NCBI GenBank assembly: GCA_964247055.1
Contig: OZ176059.1
Coordinates: 1,488,001-1,552,000 of the forward strand
Direction of reading: 5' to 3'
Source: Paragordius varius
Taxonomy: Eukaryota > Nematomorpha
Length of the DNA: 64,000 nt
Part shown: positions 48,532 through 58,965 of the stretch, piece by piece
How the letters are laid out: each line of letters begins with the position of its first letter
Numbering within the stretch: position 1 is the first letter of the stretch
Position numbers and translations under genes: made by a program
The notes under the pieces: model-generated
What the model was told of the DNA's origin: nothing
Databases searched by the model: none
What the model saw: the letters and a program-made list of their open reading frames with translations, nothing else

Positions 48532-48844
48532 TATTTATTTAAATTTACCCTTGAATTCAAACCCCCTTAAACCATTCAAATTCACCCTAAAAAATTATAA
48601 TTTCGGGCTAATGTAACTCTCATCATTAAGAATATCTTTATGGCATAGTTTATTATTTTTTAAGCATTACTTTAATTTTAAACAAAATTTATTTTAAAAA
48701 TATTAAAAATAAAGGTTTTTTATTTTAAACACATATTTTAGGGTGATTTAAATTGTTCAGGGGTGAATTTGATCAGTTTAAGGGTAAAATTGAACTGTTG
48801 GAGGGTGAATTGGAATTGTTCAAGGGTAAATTTGAATTGTAAAT

Positions 48845-48890
<46 letters not shown>

Positions 48891-49710
48891 ATACCATCAC
48901 AATCAACTTTAGTGCCTTTGATATAATAAGTGGCAGCACAAGTCCCACAAAATGTGAAAATGCATTCAGCGTTTGGATATCGCGGGCATTTTATTTCTTC
49001 ATCACATAAATCTCCTGCACATGGGGCAGGGAACTGATCTTTGGGACATTCTAAAATGAATGTTAAAAGACAAAACATAAAGAAAAAACTCAAATTATAC
49101 GGTGACAAAACGGTGGTAAAATTAAAACGATAAAAAAATATTTGTTTGCATAGACAGGCCCATGCTTTTCGTAATCTTGATGTATATAGTATGAGTAAGT
49201 ACAGTAAAAACTGAAATTATACTATGGACAAAACGTAAAAATATAAAGACAAATATTTTTTTTAAAAGACAACCCCATACATTTTAAAACATAATTTTTG
49301 TTATATAAAATAATAACAATCGTAAAGTACATAATTGTTTGTGCTACCAATTTATATTTCTATTTTATATATTGCAGTTTAAAACAATCAATCAGTTAAA
49401 TTGAAAAATACGGTTTAAAACATATGGTTGGCTGTCTTTAAGGAAAAAAATATGGTTGTCTTTATATTTTTACGTTTTGTCCATAGTATAATTTCAGTTT
49501 TTACTATGGATTGGATGGTTGTCAGACCTGATAAGCAATTAAACAGTTTGCCCTCAACATAAAAGTCAGCTCGACAGGACCCACAAAAATTTGGAATGCA
49601 AGTTGCATTAGGAAAATGCGGGCAAATCGCAAACGTACACGGATCCAAAGGGCAGTTAACCCTGGGTTGATTAGCTGGACATGATATAATTCTATCATTG
49701 TTGTCATCAG
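46064..49710 (-). CDS. Cysteine-rich modular secreted-type protein, copy 2 (last three exons)
   Basis: Exons 49710-49528, 49050-48895 and 46233-46064, with the same phases and splice sites as copy 1. The last exon encodes exactly the same residues as copy 1 with only silent base changes. The middle exon differs by one substitution and one in-frame codon insertion (an extra Ile in DEEIKCPRYPN). The first differs at three residues near its N-terminal edge. All cysteines are kept. That level of protein conservation, next to heavily rearranged introns, indicates both copies are, or until recently were, under purifying selection. Upstream exons, including any signal peptide, were not found; they may be among the sequence lost or beyond recognition. 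Function unknown, probably extracellular. Confidence 0.8.
46273..46568. repeat. CAGTAAAA MITE
   Basis: TACAGTAAAAAATGAAATTA to AATTTCACTTTTCACAGTA; paralog of 19679-19957. Confidence 0.78.
46740..47640. repeat. CAGTAAAA MITE cluster
   Basis: A full copy at about 46984-47266 and a part copy at about 47405-47630, matching 21578-22235. The stretch 46740-46960 corresponds to 20735-20940. A (TA)n run is at 47279-47300. Confidence 0.7.
47661..48215 (+). mobile_element. Non-autonomous Helitron
   Basis: 5' TCTATATATTAATAAAAGAA, 3' hairpin CGTGCTGCTACGCAGCACG then AGATTTACG and CTAG, inserted between A and T. Interior blocks ATGCCCCGACAATAGCTTCG and TTCGGGCCCACCCCGTG match the other Helitrons here. 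Non-coding. Confidence 0.85.
48216..48497. repeat. CAGTAAAA MITE
   Basis: TATACAATAAAAATTGAAAT to ATCAATTTTTACTGTA, directly against the Helitron 3' end. It has no counterpart at this place in unit 1. Confidence 0.75.
48529..48849. repeat. Foldback-like element, family A
   Basis: Paralog of 22298-22634. The right arm has four units (GTGAATTTGATC, GTAAAATTGAACTGTTGG, GTGAATTGGAATTGTTCAAG and GTAAATTTGAATTG) and ends TGTAAATGGTATA, then (TA)n up to the cysteine-rich exon donor. Confidence 0.8.
49198..49506. repeat. CAGTAAAA MITE between cysteine-rich exons
   Basis: TACAGTAAAAACTGAAATTA to AATTTCAGTTTTTACTATGG; paralog of 23478-23757, so it predates the duplication. Confidence 0.8.
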
Positions 49711-49794
49711 CTAAAATTTTGAACATCAGTTATAGCGATATTTTACAGTTAAAGTTTCAATGTTTTTTTAATCTATATATTATATAAAAAGTTG

Positions 49795-50070
49795 AAATTC
49801 ACTCTTAAACAATTCAAATTCACTCTTGAACAATTCAAATTCACCCTCGAACAATTCAAATTCACCCTAAAATTAAATTATGTGTTTTCGAACTATTATA
49901 ACTCATTAATTATATGAAATATATCTTTATACCATAATTTATTGTTTTTTCAGTATTATTTTGATTTAATACAAAATTTTTATTTTTTAAAATATATTAA
50001 AATATAGGTAATTTTTTATTTTAAAAAACAATATTTTTTTTTGAGGGTGAATTTGAATTGTAAATGGTAT
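49795..50070. repeat. Foldback-like element, family A
   Basis: Four left units (AATTCACTCTTGAACAA and AATTCACCCTCGAACAA) and one right unit, ending AATTGTAAATGGTATAT. Paralog of 24020-24274. Confidence 0.8.
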
Positions 50071-52292
50071 ATATCAAAAGTTGAAATAATTGAATGATGT
50101 GGAAATCGTCGTAACGTGAAAATAATATATAATTTATTGGCTGTCAAATTTTCGCGCCATAGGCATTATCCGGAGATTAGTTAAGAATATGGTTTTTTTA
50201 GCAAAAAGTTACAAGTAAAAATAAAAATACTTATGATTTCGGTGTTTCAAAAAAAATTTAAAGTAAAAAATGAGAAATTATACGGATGTAAAAATATAAA
50301 AACAAATATTTTTTACCTAAAAGTTATCAATTAATATATAATATATATTTTAAAACTTGATTTTCCCCATATAAACTGATCAAATATTGTTTTGATATAA
50401 TTAAAGTCAACATTGAAATTATACGGACAAATGGTAAAAATATAAAGACAGATGTTTTTTTCTTAAAGATAGCCGTACTTTTCAATCTTGATTTTTTTTA
50501 ATATAACTTCATTGTTTTAAACAACAATGTATAAATAGAGATGTATATTGGTAAACAATCAATTACATATTTTACGATTGTTATTAAATGATTATAATAG
50601 AATAAATTAAGGTTTAAAAAGTTTGGTTATGTTTTGGATAAAAATATTTTTTGTCTTTATATTTTTACATTTTGTCCTTATATTTAAATTTTTACTGTAA
50701 AAGATGCAATAAAAATTGGAATCATACGGACAAAATGTAAAAATATAAAGACAAAAAATATTTTTTAAAAGACTTAAACCTTAACTTATCCTTTTAATAT
50801 CAAATATAATTACAATCGGATCGAGTACCAATTTACATTTCAATTTTGTATTTTTTAATACAATCAATATATTTAAAAATTCACATATAAAAAGTATGGA
50901 GTTGTCTTTATGCAAAAAATATTGTTTTCCTTATATTATTACGTTTTGTCCGAGTATATTTTAATTTTTTACTGCAAAATAATTGTTTAAGAATTTATAT
51001 ACGGTAAATATTTGAAATTTTACAGTAGTGTGTTAAAACGTAAAAACCCAATTAAAATATTTTTTTATATCAAAAAGACAACCATACAAACCTTAATTTT
51101 TCCCATATAAATATACAGTAGTAAGTAAATATACATTTCTAGAAAGTTATTGCCAAATAGTATATACAACAAAGAGGGCAGTATTATTGGTTTATAGTTA
51201 TTTCACCTTTTTTTATTATATTAGCCAATAATGATTCGCTTTGCTGCTGAATATACTATTTGGCATGGCAATAATTATGAACTTTCCAGCAATGTTATAT
51301 TTACTAATAATGAAATTTAATCATAATTATGAAATATATATTATTGACTGTGTTACCATTTACTAATATACATCACACCATTTTATAAATTGCACAGTTT
51401 AAAACAAAGAAGTTTATATCAAGAATTCAAGTTAAAAAAGTATAGCGATTTTTACAAAAAAATATTTGTATTTATGTCATACTATTGACTGTAAATTTTT
51501 TTCAAAAAAAACCCGGTAAAATGCGTTTAAATTTAATTTTTGCATAGAAAATTTAATTACCCGCTGTTTCATAACTGTGGTATGATGATAAAATTAGAGA
51601 GCATGTCCAAATTTTAAAGGCTAGGAATTTGTATATATGTCCCATAGAAACAAAGTGTGTGGATAAAAATTAAATAATTTATAAGGAAAAAAAGTATTTT
51701 TTATCGTCGAAATTATTAGTCAAATGTCTCGTGTGAGTAAAGGACAACATTTTTGTTATCTAACAAAATTAAAATTAGAAAATTTTGAATGAAGTCCGTA
51801 AAAATAAGCCAATTTTAGGTCCGGTCATCATTTAGGTCATAAGCGTGAAAACTTTTTTTTTCGTTATGATGAGTTATGGTAGTTTTTTCTAATATATATT
51901 AGATTTTAACACTTATCTAAAAATCTATTAAATATATATATATATATATAGGATATCCTATTGAATAAAATTGTAAGGATTTTGGCCTTAATCCATAAAA
52001 CTAACATATGTAGATAAATATACAGTAAAAATTGATTTTATACTATGTAAAAAAAGTAAAAAAGAGAAATATTTTTTTTGAAGAGACAACCAACCATGCT
52101 TTTTAAATTTTTAAATTTTTATATAAATTACTTAATTACTATCGTAAATTACATAAATGATTGTGTTACAAATTTACATATCTATTTTCTATTTGCAATT
52201 AAAAACAATGAGTTATATTTAAAAAAAAAACAAATTTAAAAAGGTACAGCGGTCTTTGGAAAAAAATATTTGTCTTTACATTTTTACTTTCG
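50071..52292. repeat. Decayed MITEs and conserved non-coding sequence
   Basis: CAGTAAAA-type copies near 50262-50300, 50405-50700, 50703-50985, 51015-51500 and a truncated one at 52020-52292. The copies at 50703-50985 and parts of 51000-51480 have no clear unit 1 counterpart. 51500-51950 matches 24900-25340. No gene. Confidence 0.6.
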
Positions 52293-52354
52293 TTTCGATT
52301 GAGTGGGAAAATGTTTTTATTGACTGGGAAAACGTTTTGATTGACTGGGAAATG
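52293..52354. repeat. Right arm of a family C foldback-like element, interrupted
   Basis: Three units (GGGAAAACGTTTTGATTGACT) then GGGAAATG, where the composite hAT inserted; the arm resumes at 55193 with GGGAAATGGTATATA. The rest of the element is gone. Confidence 0.75.
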
Positions 52355-52508
52355 CAGGGGTGTACCGAGGGAGGGGGGGCAATGGGGTGCATCATGCCCC
52401 GGGCACTGTTATTTAGGGGCGCCTAAATGATTTTTTAAATCATTATTGTTCGCCATTATCATAAGATCAATTCAATATATGCAACAAAAACATTATTTTT
52501 ATATATAA

Positions 52509-53517
52509 CTAGCGTAGATCTCGTGCTGCTACGCAGCCCGAGGAAGTCCTTCGGACTTCTGGCGGGGGGGATTTTTGATTTTATAAGTAATTTTATTATG
52601 CAGCACGAAGTTTTAAAATGATTCACATAGTGTCATAAGTTTTTTGAAATTTCGCTCCAAAGGCATGCTGTATCGATAATATAGCGCAGTGGCGGGTAGC
52701 CCCCTACCCAGAGGCCAATATAAAAATGTAATTAGATAAAAAATTTGCCTTTTAGCTGGAATCATTCATTCCTAATAGTTTATGGAAGAATGGCTTTAAA
52801 ATAAATAATATTTCAATGATAGCGCATTTTTAGGGCGTAAAGGGACTATTTAACGGCTAATTTAAAAAATCCGCTAGACTAAAATTTTTGACTTTTTACG
52901 GGTAATACTTTAAGCAGCTATTAAACTCATTGCCTGATAGGTTTTCTGAAATTTAGCCCCAGAAGCACGCGATTTAAATATGACGGGTCAGTTTTTCGCG
53001 GGTAGCTCCTTATTCAGCAGCTATCATCAAAGAAATGCTTGGCTAAAATTTTTGCTTTTTAACAGGGAATAAGTGGAATCTTTATTAAATTTTTACGGTT
53101 TCATACCTTAATCGAAAAATAGATTTGAAATTATTTTTGTGGACTTTGTTTTTTTGAAAAAGGTGGTATTTTACGGGGGGAGCGGGTAAAAAGAGGGCCT
53201 AAATTAAAAATGCGAGCCGACTATGTTCGGCGCAATCGAAAATAAGTAAACAGAAATCATATTTGAAATTGAATGGTCCAACACGTTCTCCGGAAAATTG
53301 TCTCAATGACACGATTTTTATGAACTTCTGTTTTCAAAAAAACGCGTTTTGCACACGGGGTGGACCCGAACTGGGGGTCTATTTCAAAAAAAGGGCGAAG
53401 CTATTGTCGGGGCATTCATTAATGATTATATTTTTTGATGTTTGAATTTGAATGGGTCTACCGGTTTTCATGTACCAGATCACAAAGCCAGTATTTCCAT
53501 TTTTATAAATATATAGA
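52509..53517 (-). mobile_element. Non-autonomous Helitron nested in the hAT block
   Basis: Minus-strand 5' TCTATATATTTATAAAAATG and 3' CTCGTGCTGCTACGC-type end with ATCTACG and CTAG, inserted between A and T. About 1 kb, longer than 22637 and 47661 because it keeps the repeated interior blocks. Confidence 0.82.
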
Positions 53518-53693
53518 TTTCCATATTATAAAATTTATTAGAATATTTATATATTTAAAAATAAATAAATTTAGTATCATATAATTATATAGATTTAATA
53601 GATTTAAAATTTATATGACTGTGCTGTCTTATCTATGGTGTTAAGATTAAAACGTTTGTATTTTTTTTTAAATTGTTTTATTGGCTTTAAAAA

Positions 53694-53930
53694 TGGGGGG
53701 GGGGGGGGGGGGGGGAGGGGGGCGCCATAAAAGTTTAATGCCCCGGGCGCCGCAAATGCTCGGTAGGCCACTGAATCCACAAAAATCGTGTATTTGAGAC
53801 AATTTTCCGAAAAACTTGGACGACTGTTCGATTTCAAACATGATTTTTTTTTCGATTGCGCCGAACATAGTCGGCTCGCTTTTTTAAATTAGGCCCTCTA
53901 ACCCCCCCCCCCCCCCCCCCCCCCCCGTAA
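53694..53930. repeat. Long G and C homopolymer tracts
   Basis: A run of about 24 G (53695-53716, followed by AGGGGGG) and a run of about 24 C (about 53902-53926), 180 bp apart. Strikingly GC in an AT-rich region. Frames across them (proline-rich) are meaningless. Confidence 0.85.
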
Positions 53931-55548
53931 AATGCCATATAGTTGTTTGAATCTATTTTTACCCAAGGTATGAGACCATAAAATTTCAAAAGGCCAGGTA
54001 TTCCCTGTTAAAAGAAAAAAAATTTTAGACGTGCGTTTTTTTTATATCGGCTGCTGGGTAAACAGATACCCGCTAAAAACTGCCCCGTCATATCGATATA
54101 GTGTGCCTTTGCGGTTAAATTTCAGAAAACCTATCAGGTCATATGAGTTTAATAGGTGCTTAAAATATTACCAACAAGGCAATTTAGATCGTGAGGTTTT
54201 TTAAAATCAGAGGTTAGTTAGGCCCTTCACGCCCTGAAAAATGAGCCACCATAAAATAATTTTATGGTTTTGAGACAATTTTTCCAAAAACTAATGAGAG
54301 CATATGGAATCAATTATGATTCCAGGATTTCCGTAAAAAGGCAAAAATTTTGATCAAGCGCTTTTTTGTATCAGCCTTTCGGTAGGGAGCTACCCGCCTC
54401 AAACTGCGCCACCATATCGAAATAGCGTTATTTAGGAGTTAATTTTAAAACTTATCAGGCCATATAAGTTTAATAAGGACCTGAAATTTTACCCGTAAAA
54501 AGGTAAAAATTTAAGTAGTGCGGTTTTAAATTAGCCGTTAATTAGGCCATTTACGCCCTAAAAATGCGCTACATTGAACTATTATTTAGTTTTGAAGCCA
54601 TTTTTCCAAAAACTATTAAGAACATATGGAATAAATGATGATTCTAGGTATTCCCCTATAAAGGCGAAAATTTTTATCCGTCTTTTTTATATTGGCCTCT
54701 GAGGGGGGGGGGCTACCCGCCAACAACTGGGCCACCATATCGATACAGCGTGGTTTTGGAGGCAAATTTTATAAAATTTAGCAGGCCATAGGACTTCAAT
54801 AAGCAGGGAAGTACCGAGAAGGGGGCAAGGGGGTGCATCATGCCCCGGGCGCCGTTATTTAGGGGCGCCTAAATGATTTTTTAAAATTAAATTTTAATTA
54901 TGCAAAAATAATAAGAACTTTCAAATGAGATTTTTCAGCAATTTAGGTAATAATCCCTATAATATACTCTACTTTTCACCTAATTAGTACCATTGAATAA
55001 ATTTAGTATCATATAAATATAAATATTTAATAAATTTAAAATTTATATGACTGTGCTGCCTTATCTATGGTGTTTAGGTTACAACGTTTGTATTTTTTTT
55101 ACTAAATTGTTTTATTGGCTTTTAAACAAAAGGGGGGAGGGGCGCCATAAAAGTTTTATGCCCCGGGCGCCGCAAATGCTCGGATGCCACTGGGGAAATG
55201 GTATATATATCGAGAAGAATGTTTTAGTATTAACTGTTAGTTCATTACGTTTTGCATCTCAAATTATGTTAGCGATTTTCTCTATGTCTTAAAATCATAA
55301 AATAGGCATTTCAGTTCAATACTAATTTGCCATGATCTTTATAAATTCCGTTAATTATTTGGATATAAGCGAAAAATATATTATTCGTTAAAAAACTATT
55401 TTTTGAATCAAAATAGTTAAGACAGTAATTTCTGAATTTTTCAGCTACTTTAAATGTTAAAAAAGTAAACAAATCACCAAACCCAATATAGAGCGTAGAA
55501 GTAAATCAATTACCTATACTATCAATAAACATTTGGCAGGAAAAAATT

Positions 55549-56112
55549 ACCATTTGCACAACACTTTAAGTTGGTCCTTGAACATTTCAAGTTGGTCCTT
55601 CACTTTGGTCCTTAAAATTTTTATGTTTTAATTTAACCATAATTTTGCATTTGTTTTTTATTTTATTATTTTTTTAACCTGATTTTCTTTAATTGTCATA
55701 TATTTATTCATTTAAAAAAAGATTTTATTCAAAAACCACTTTTTGTTTCAAATTAATTTTATTTAATTTAACAAAATTTTTAAATTTTAAATGTTTTTAA
55801 TAAAAATCGTAAATAATAACCCAGAAGACTTATATATTTTTTAAATAAGTGTTAAAATCTTATAAATATCCATAAGAAATTAATAATATACGGTTTCTCA
55901 ATGATTAAAAGGTAATATTGATTTAAAATTTATGTTACATAATAGAAAATAGATTAAAAATGATAAAATGAATAATACACGATTTGATTGATAAAAGTTA
56001 AAAACAAATCAAAAATGTTAAAGGACAACTTGAAATGTTCAAGCGCCAACTTGAAATGTTCAAGGACCAATTTGAAGTGTTCAAGGACTCTTGAGAAGTG
56101 CAAATGGTATAT
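55549..56112. repeat. Foldback-like element, family B
   Basis: Left TTACCATTTGCACAACACTT, right TTGAGAAGTGCAAATGGTAT; two to three units per arm. Paralog of 33362-33987. Confidence 0.8.
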
Positions 56113-56123
56113 TTGTAAAATTT

Positions 56124-56309
56124 TTATCTATTTATTTCGCCCATGCCTGAGTGTGGTGATAAGTCATATCTAGAGATAGAACTTTTATTTTCCAATTCTT
56201 TTTGAGTTAATTTATTCATTATGAGAAAATTAATGAGAGTTAAAGCTGAAACATTAGCGGTTATAGGTGTCCATTTATGTATACATGTTGTATTAGCGGG
56301 ACAAATATT
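56124..56309 (-). CDS. Possible terminal exon of unknown gene, copy 2
   Basis: Unit 2 copy of 33993-34178: NICPANTTCIHKWTPITANV... to SGMGEINR and stop at 56124. The frame is preserved with no indels over 186 bp. Not recognised; see copy 1 for the limits of this call. Confidence 0.3.
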   Translation of the reverse strand, partial: NICPANTTCIHKWTPITANVSALTLINFLIMNKLTQKELENKSSISRYDLSPHSGMGEINR

Positions 56310-56532
56310 TAAAAATGATTTGATGTCCATATAATTTTTATTTTAAGGTGATAATATTTTGGGTGAAATTTTCACAGATTAATATTTATAAATTATTTTA
56401 ACATAATTGTTAGGGTTACATAAGTATAAAATTTAAAAAAATCTTAGAAAAAGCTTTTGGTCTGCCTTTTTAATAAAAATTTTATTAGAAAAATTATATT
56501 ACCTAATGGATATTAAAATTCATAGTTATAAC

Positions 56533-56905
56533 TAGGGTTGTGCATTTGACTGCTTTTTCAAAAAAGTTCGGCCATGGACGGTCATGACCACTTTTTACCT
56601 AGTAAATAACATGCGATATTGGATTGTTAAAATAATGTTCGAACGACACTTGCGTTTCACTAATAATGTCATATTTTTCTTAAAAGTTTATATTAAACAT
56701 TTTTTAAATATTTATTATTTACAAATATTTACAATAAAATTTAATCAAGAATTTTGTTTTCAAATAAATTTTGCCACATTCTTGTGGCCTTCTGAATCTT
56801 CAAATACATAGCTTTTAATACTGGATATTTCAAATAAAATTTTACTTAGTTTCTTTTACACTTTCATTCATTCAATTATAAAATGTTTTTACATTTTATT
56901 GGTTC

Positions 56906-56941
<36 letters not shown>

Positions 56942-57252
56942 GAAATAATCGCATATTTTGCAAAATGCTTTATTGTTTTGAAATAACTGGATATGCTTAA
57001 TATTAATGTTTTAAGGATGCATGTTTAACAATTTTATATTGTTAAATAAGCATATTTTATTATTTAATTTATATTTTTTAAAAAGTATATTAAAAAACAA
57101 TAAAATCTTACTATCTTTCCAAAAAAAATTACCAACAATTTTTCAAAAAACAGCTGTTTTTTTAAAATGACCATGGTTAAAAAATAAATAGTCACTGACC
57201 AAGTCATGACCCGGTCAATTGACCGGATCATGACTTGGTCAGCACAACCCTA
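56533..57252. mobile_element. hAT-type MITE with TAGGGTTGTGC ends
   Basis: TAGGGTTGTGCATTTGACTG to TTGGTCAGCACAACCCTA, flanked by GTTATAAC (56525-56532 and 57253-57260). Unit 1 has the unfilled site with one GTTATAAC at about 34393-34400. It contains ACCGGTCATGAC-type palindromes near the right end and a (TA)n run at 56907-56932. Confidence 0.88.
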
Positions 57253-57260
57253 GTTATAAC

Positions 57261-58323
57261 GTAAATTTATTACATAATCGTTAAAGATTAAAAATACCTT
57301 ATACTTTGTTTTTAGTCTTTGAATTTTAAAATTATAAGCGTCCCTAAGATAAATTAATATTAATGAAATGGTAATTTTTTAATAATCGAAATTAAAAATG
57401 GCTGTGAGTGACATAAAAGCAATATATAAATGTTTTAATCAAAAAACTTGTTACTTTTTTGGACATTCATTGCCAGCTAGTCATAGTTTGAGTTATTATC
57501 ACATTAGCTTTAAAAATATATTAATTTTAAAAAAATCCTCTCCGCGGGTTTCTCCTATGTCCAATATTAACTATCGATGTATATCATATTAGAATGCATT
57601 TATGGATTTTTACTTACTCTTCCAAATGATATATTACAAAGGCGCATTTGTTGTACATTTTCAATGAAAAACATTTTTTAGTAAAATTCTGATAAAGAGG
57701 GCGCATAATAAAAAAATTGATTTAAACATAATTCTTAGGTGAAATTATAATTTTTATTTCAGATTTCCTGTTAAAATGATACTAAATATCACGAAATACA
57801 AAAATCTCGAGTGGCAGAACAATTTGTTATCTAGTGTAATGTTTGTTAAAGTATAAATCTTTTCTAACCGTTTATGCGCTCTCTCAATAATCAAAAATAA
57901 GCATCCACCTAATCAAGTAATTTTAATAATGCTGATAATATCACTTAAATGTCGGGTTCGGAAGTGGATTTAGTTCTTATCTCTGACACACGTCACACTA
58001 ACTACTGACTTTACTAAAATATCACTCAAAAATTTAGGCCAAAAACCTATCAACTTTGCCATTAATTTTCTTGTTTTGACAATATTAACGCATTGAAATG
58101 CTTTTGGCACAGACTAGAGAAAGTGATTTAATGTAAATCAGCATTAGTCAATGTATTATGTGTCAATTTAATATTAGACTGATATAGTAACAGAGAGAGT
58201 AATTACTTGAGGGAACATTTCCTTCAAGCCCAAAAAAAATGCTAAATTTAGGTTTTGTAAACTCTAATTAGTAACAGCCGATCGCGTATTTTAACAACAA
58301 CCATTTAGCGATTTGGTAACTAT
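57261..58323. other. End of duplicated region; no gene supported
   Basis: 57331-57840 has no counterpart in unit 1 (about 500 bp, including an unsupported 64-codon frame at 57398-57592). 57845-58080 repeats unit 1 34490-34700 and includes the 19-codon frame at 57949-58008. Confidence 0.4.
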
Positions 58324-58965
58324 GCCTACCATTTGCACTTCAAGAGTGTCCTTAAACACTTCAAATGACCCTTGAACATTTCAAGTTGGTCCTTGAACAC
58401 TTTAAGTTGGTCCTTCTTCATGTTGGTTTTTAAAATTTTAAAATTTTGATTTAACCATAATTTTTGGATGTATTTTTTATTTTATTATTTTTTAACCTAA
58501 TTTTCTTTATTTATTATGTTATTCATTTAAAAATAAAAATTTCTATTCAAAAACCACTTTTTTGATTCAAATTAATTTAATTCAACAAAATTATAAAATT
58601 TTAATTGTTTCCAATGTAAAATTGTAAATAATAACCCAGAATACTTATATATTTTTATTTACGGGTTAAAATCTTATAAATTACAAAAATAATTTTAAGA
58701 TATTAATTAAGATATAACGGTTTCTCAATGATTAAAGTTGATATTGATTTAAAATTTTTCGTAAATAATAAAAAATAGGTTAAAAACGATAAATTAGATG
58801 AATGATAAACGATTTGATTGATAAAAGTTAAAAACAAAATAAAAAAGTCAAAGGACCAACGTGAAATGTTCAAGGACCATCTTGAAGTGTTCAAGGACCA
58901 ACTTGAAGTGTTCAAGGACCAACTTGAAGTGTAAGGACACATTTGAAGTGCAAATGGTATATCAC
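58324..58965. repeat. Foldback-like element, family B, spanning the right duplication breakpoint
   Basis: Left CTACCATTTGCACTTCAAGA with about four units; right array with four units (GTTCAAGGACCAACTTGAAG) and end GAAGTGCAAATGGTATAT. Loop sequence around 58560-58580 corresponds to where the truncated copy at 35379-35601 ends. Confidence 0.85.

Larger units (their letters stand above)
52355..55192. mobile_element. Composite hAT-ended block with inverted Helitron sequences
   Basis: Starts CAGGGGTGTACCGAGG, ends CTCGGATGCCACTG, flanked by the 8-bp repeat GGGAAATG (52347-52354 and 55193-55200). Inside are a second right-type end CTCGGTAGGCCACTG (to 53773) and a second left-type end CAGGGAAGTACCGAG (from 54804). 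So it looks like two related hAT MITEs whose outer ends share one target duplication. Between them lie a minus-strand Helitron (52509-53517) and a plus-strand Helitron segment (53774-54803) that are partly inverted copies of each other. No transposase is present. Confidence 0.75.
35602..58580. repeat. Tandem segmental duplication, unit 2
   Basis: Direct paralog of 7064-35601. It lacks the counterpart of about 25.7-32.9 kb: homology jumps from inside a CAGTAAAA MITE (about 52290) to the right arm of the family C element. Unit 2 has its own insertions: a Helitron fragment, several MITEs, a Helitron at 47661, the composite at 52355-55192 and a hAT MITE at 56533. The right edge is inside the family B element at 58324-58965. 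Confidence 0.88.

Noticed and set aside
48773-49108. Extended frame over the second cysteine-rich exon of unit 2
   Set aside because: Both ends run into (TA)n, foldback array and intron; only 48895-49050 is exon by splice sites and paralogy.
53604-53868. Proline-rich open frames
   Set aside because: Produced by the poly-G tract read on the minus strand; no conservation.
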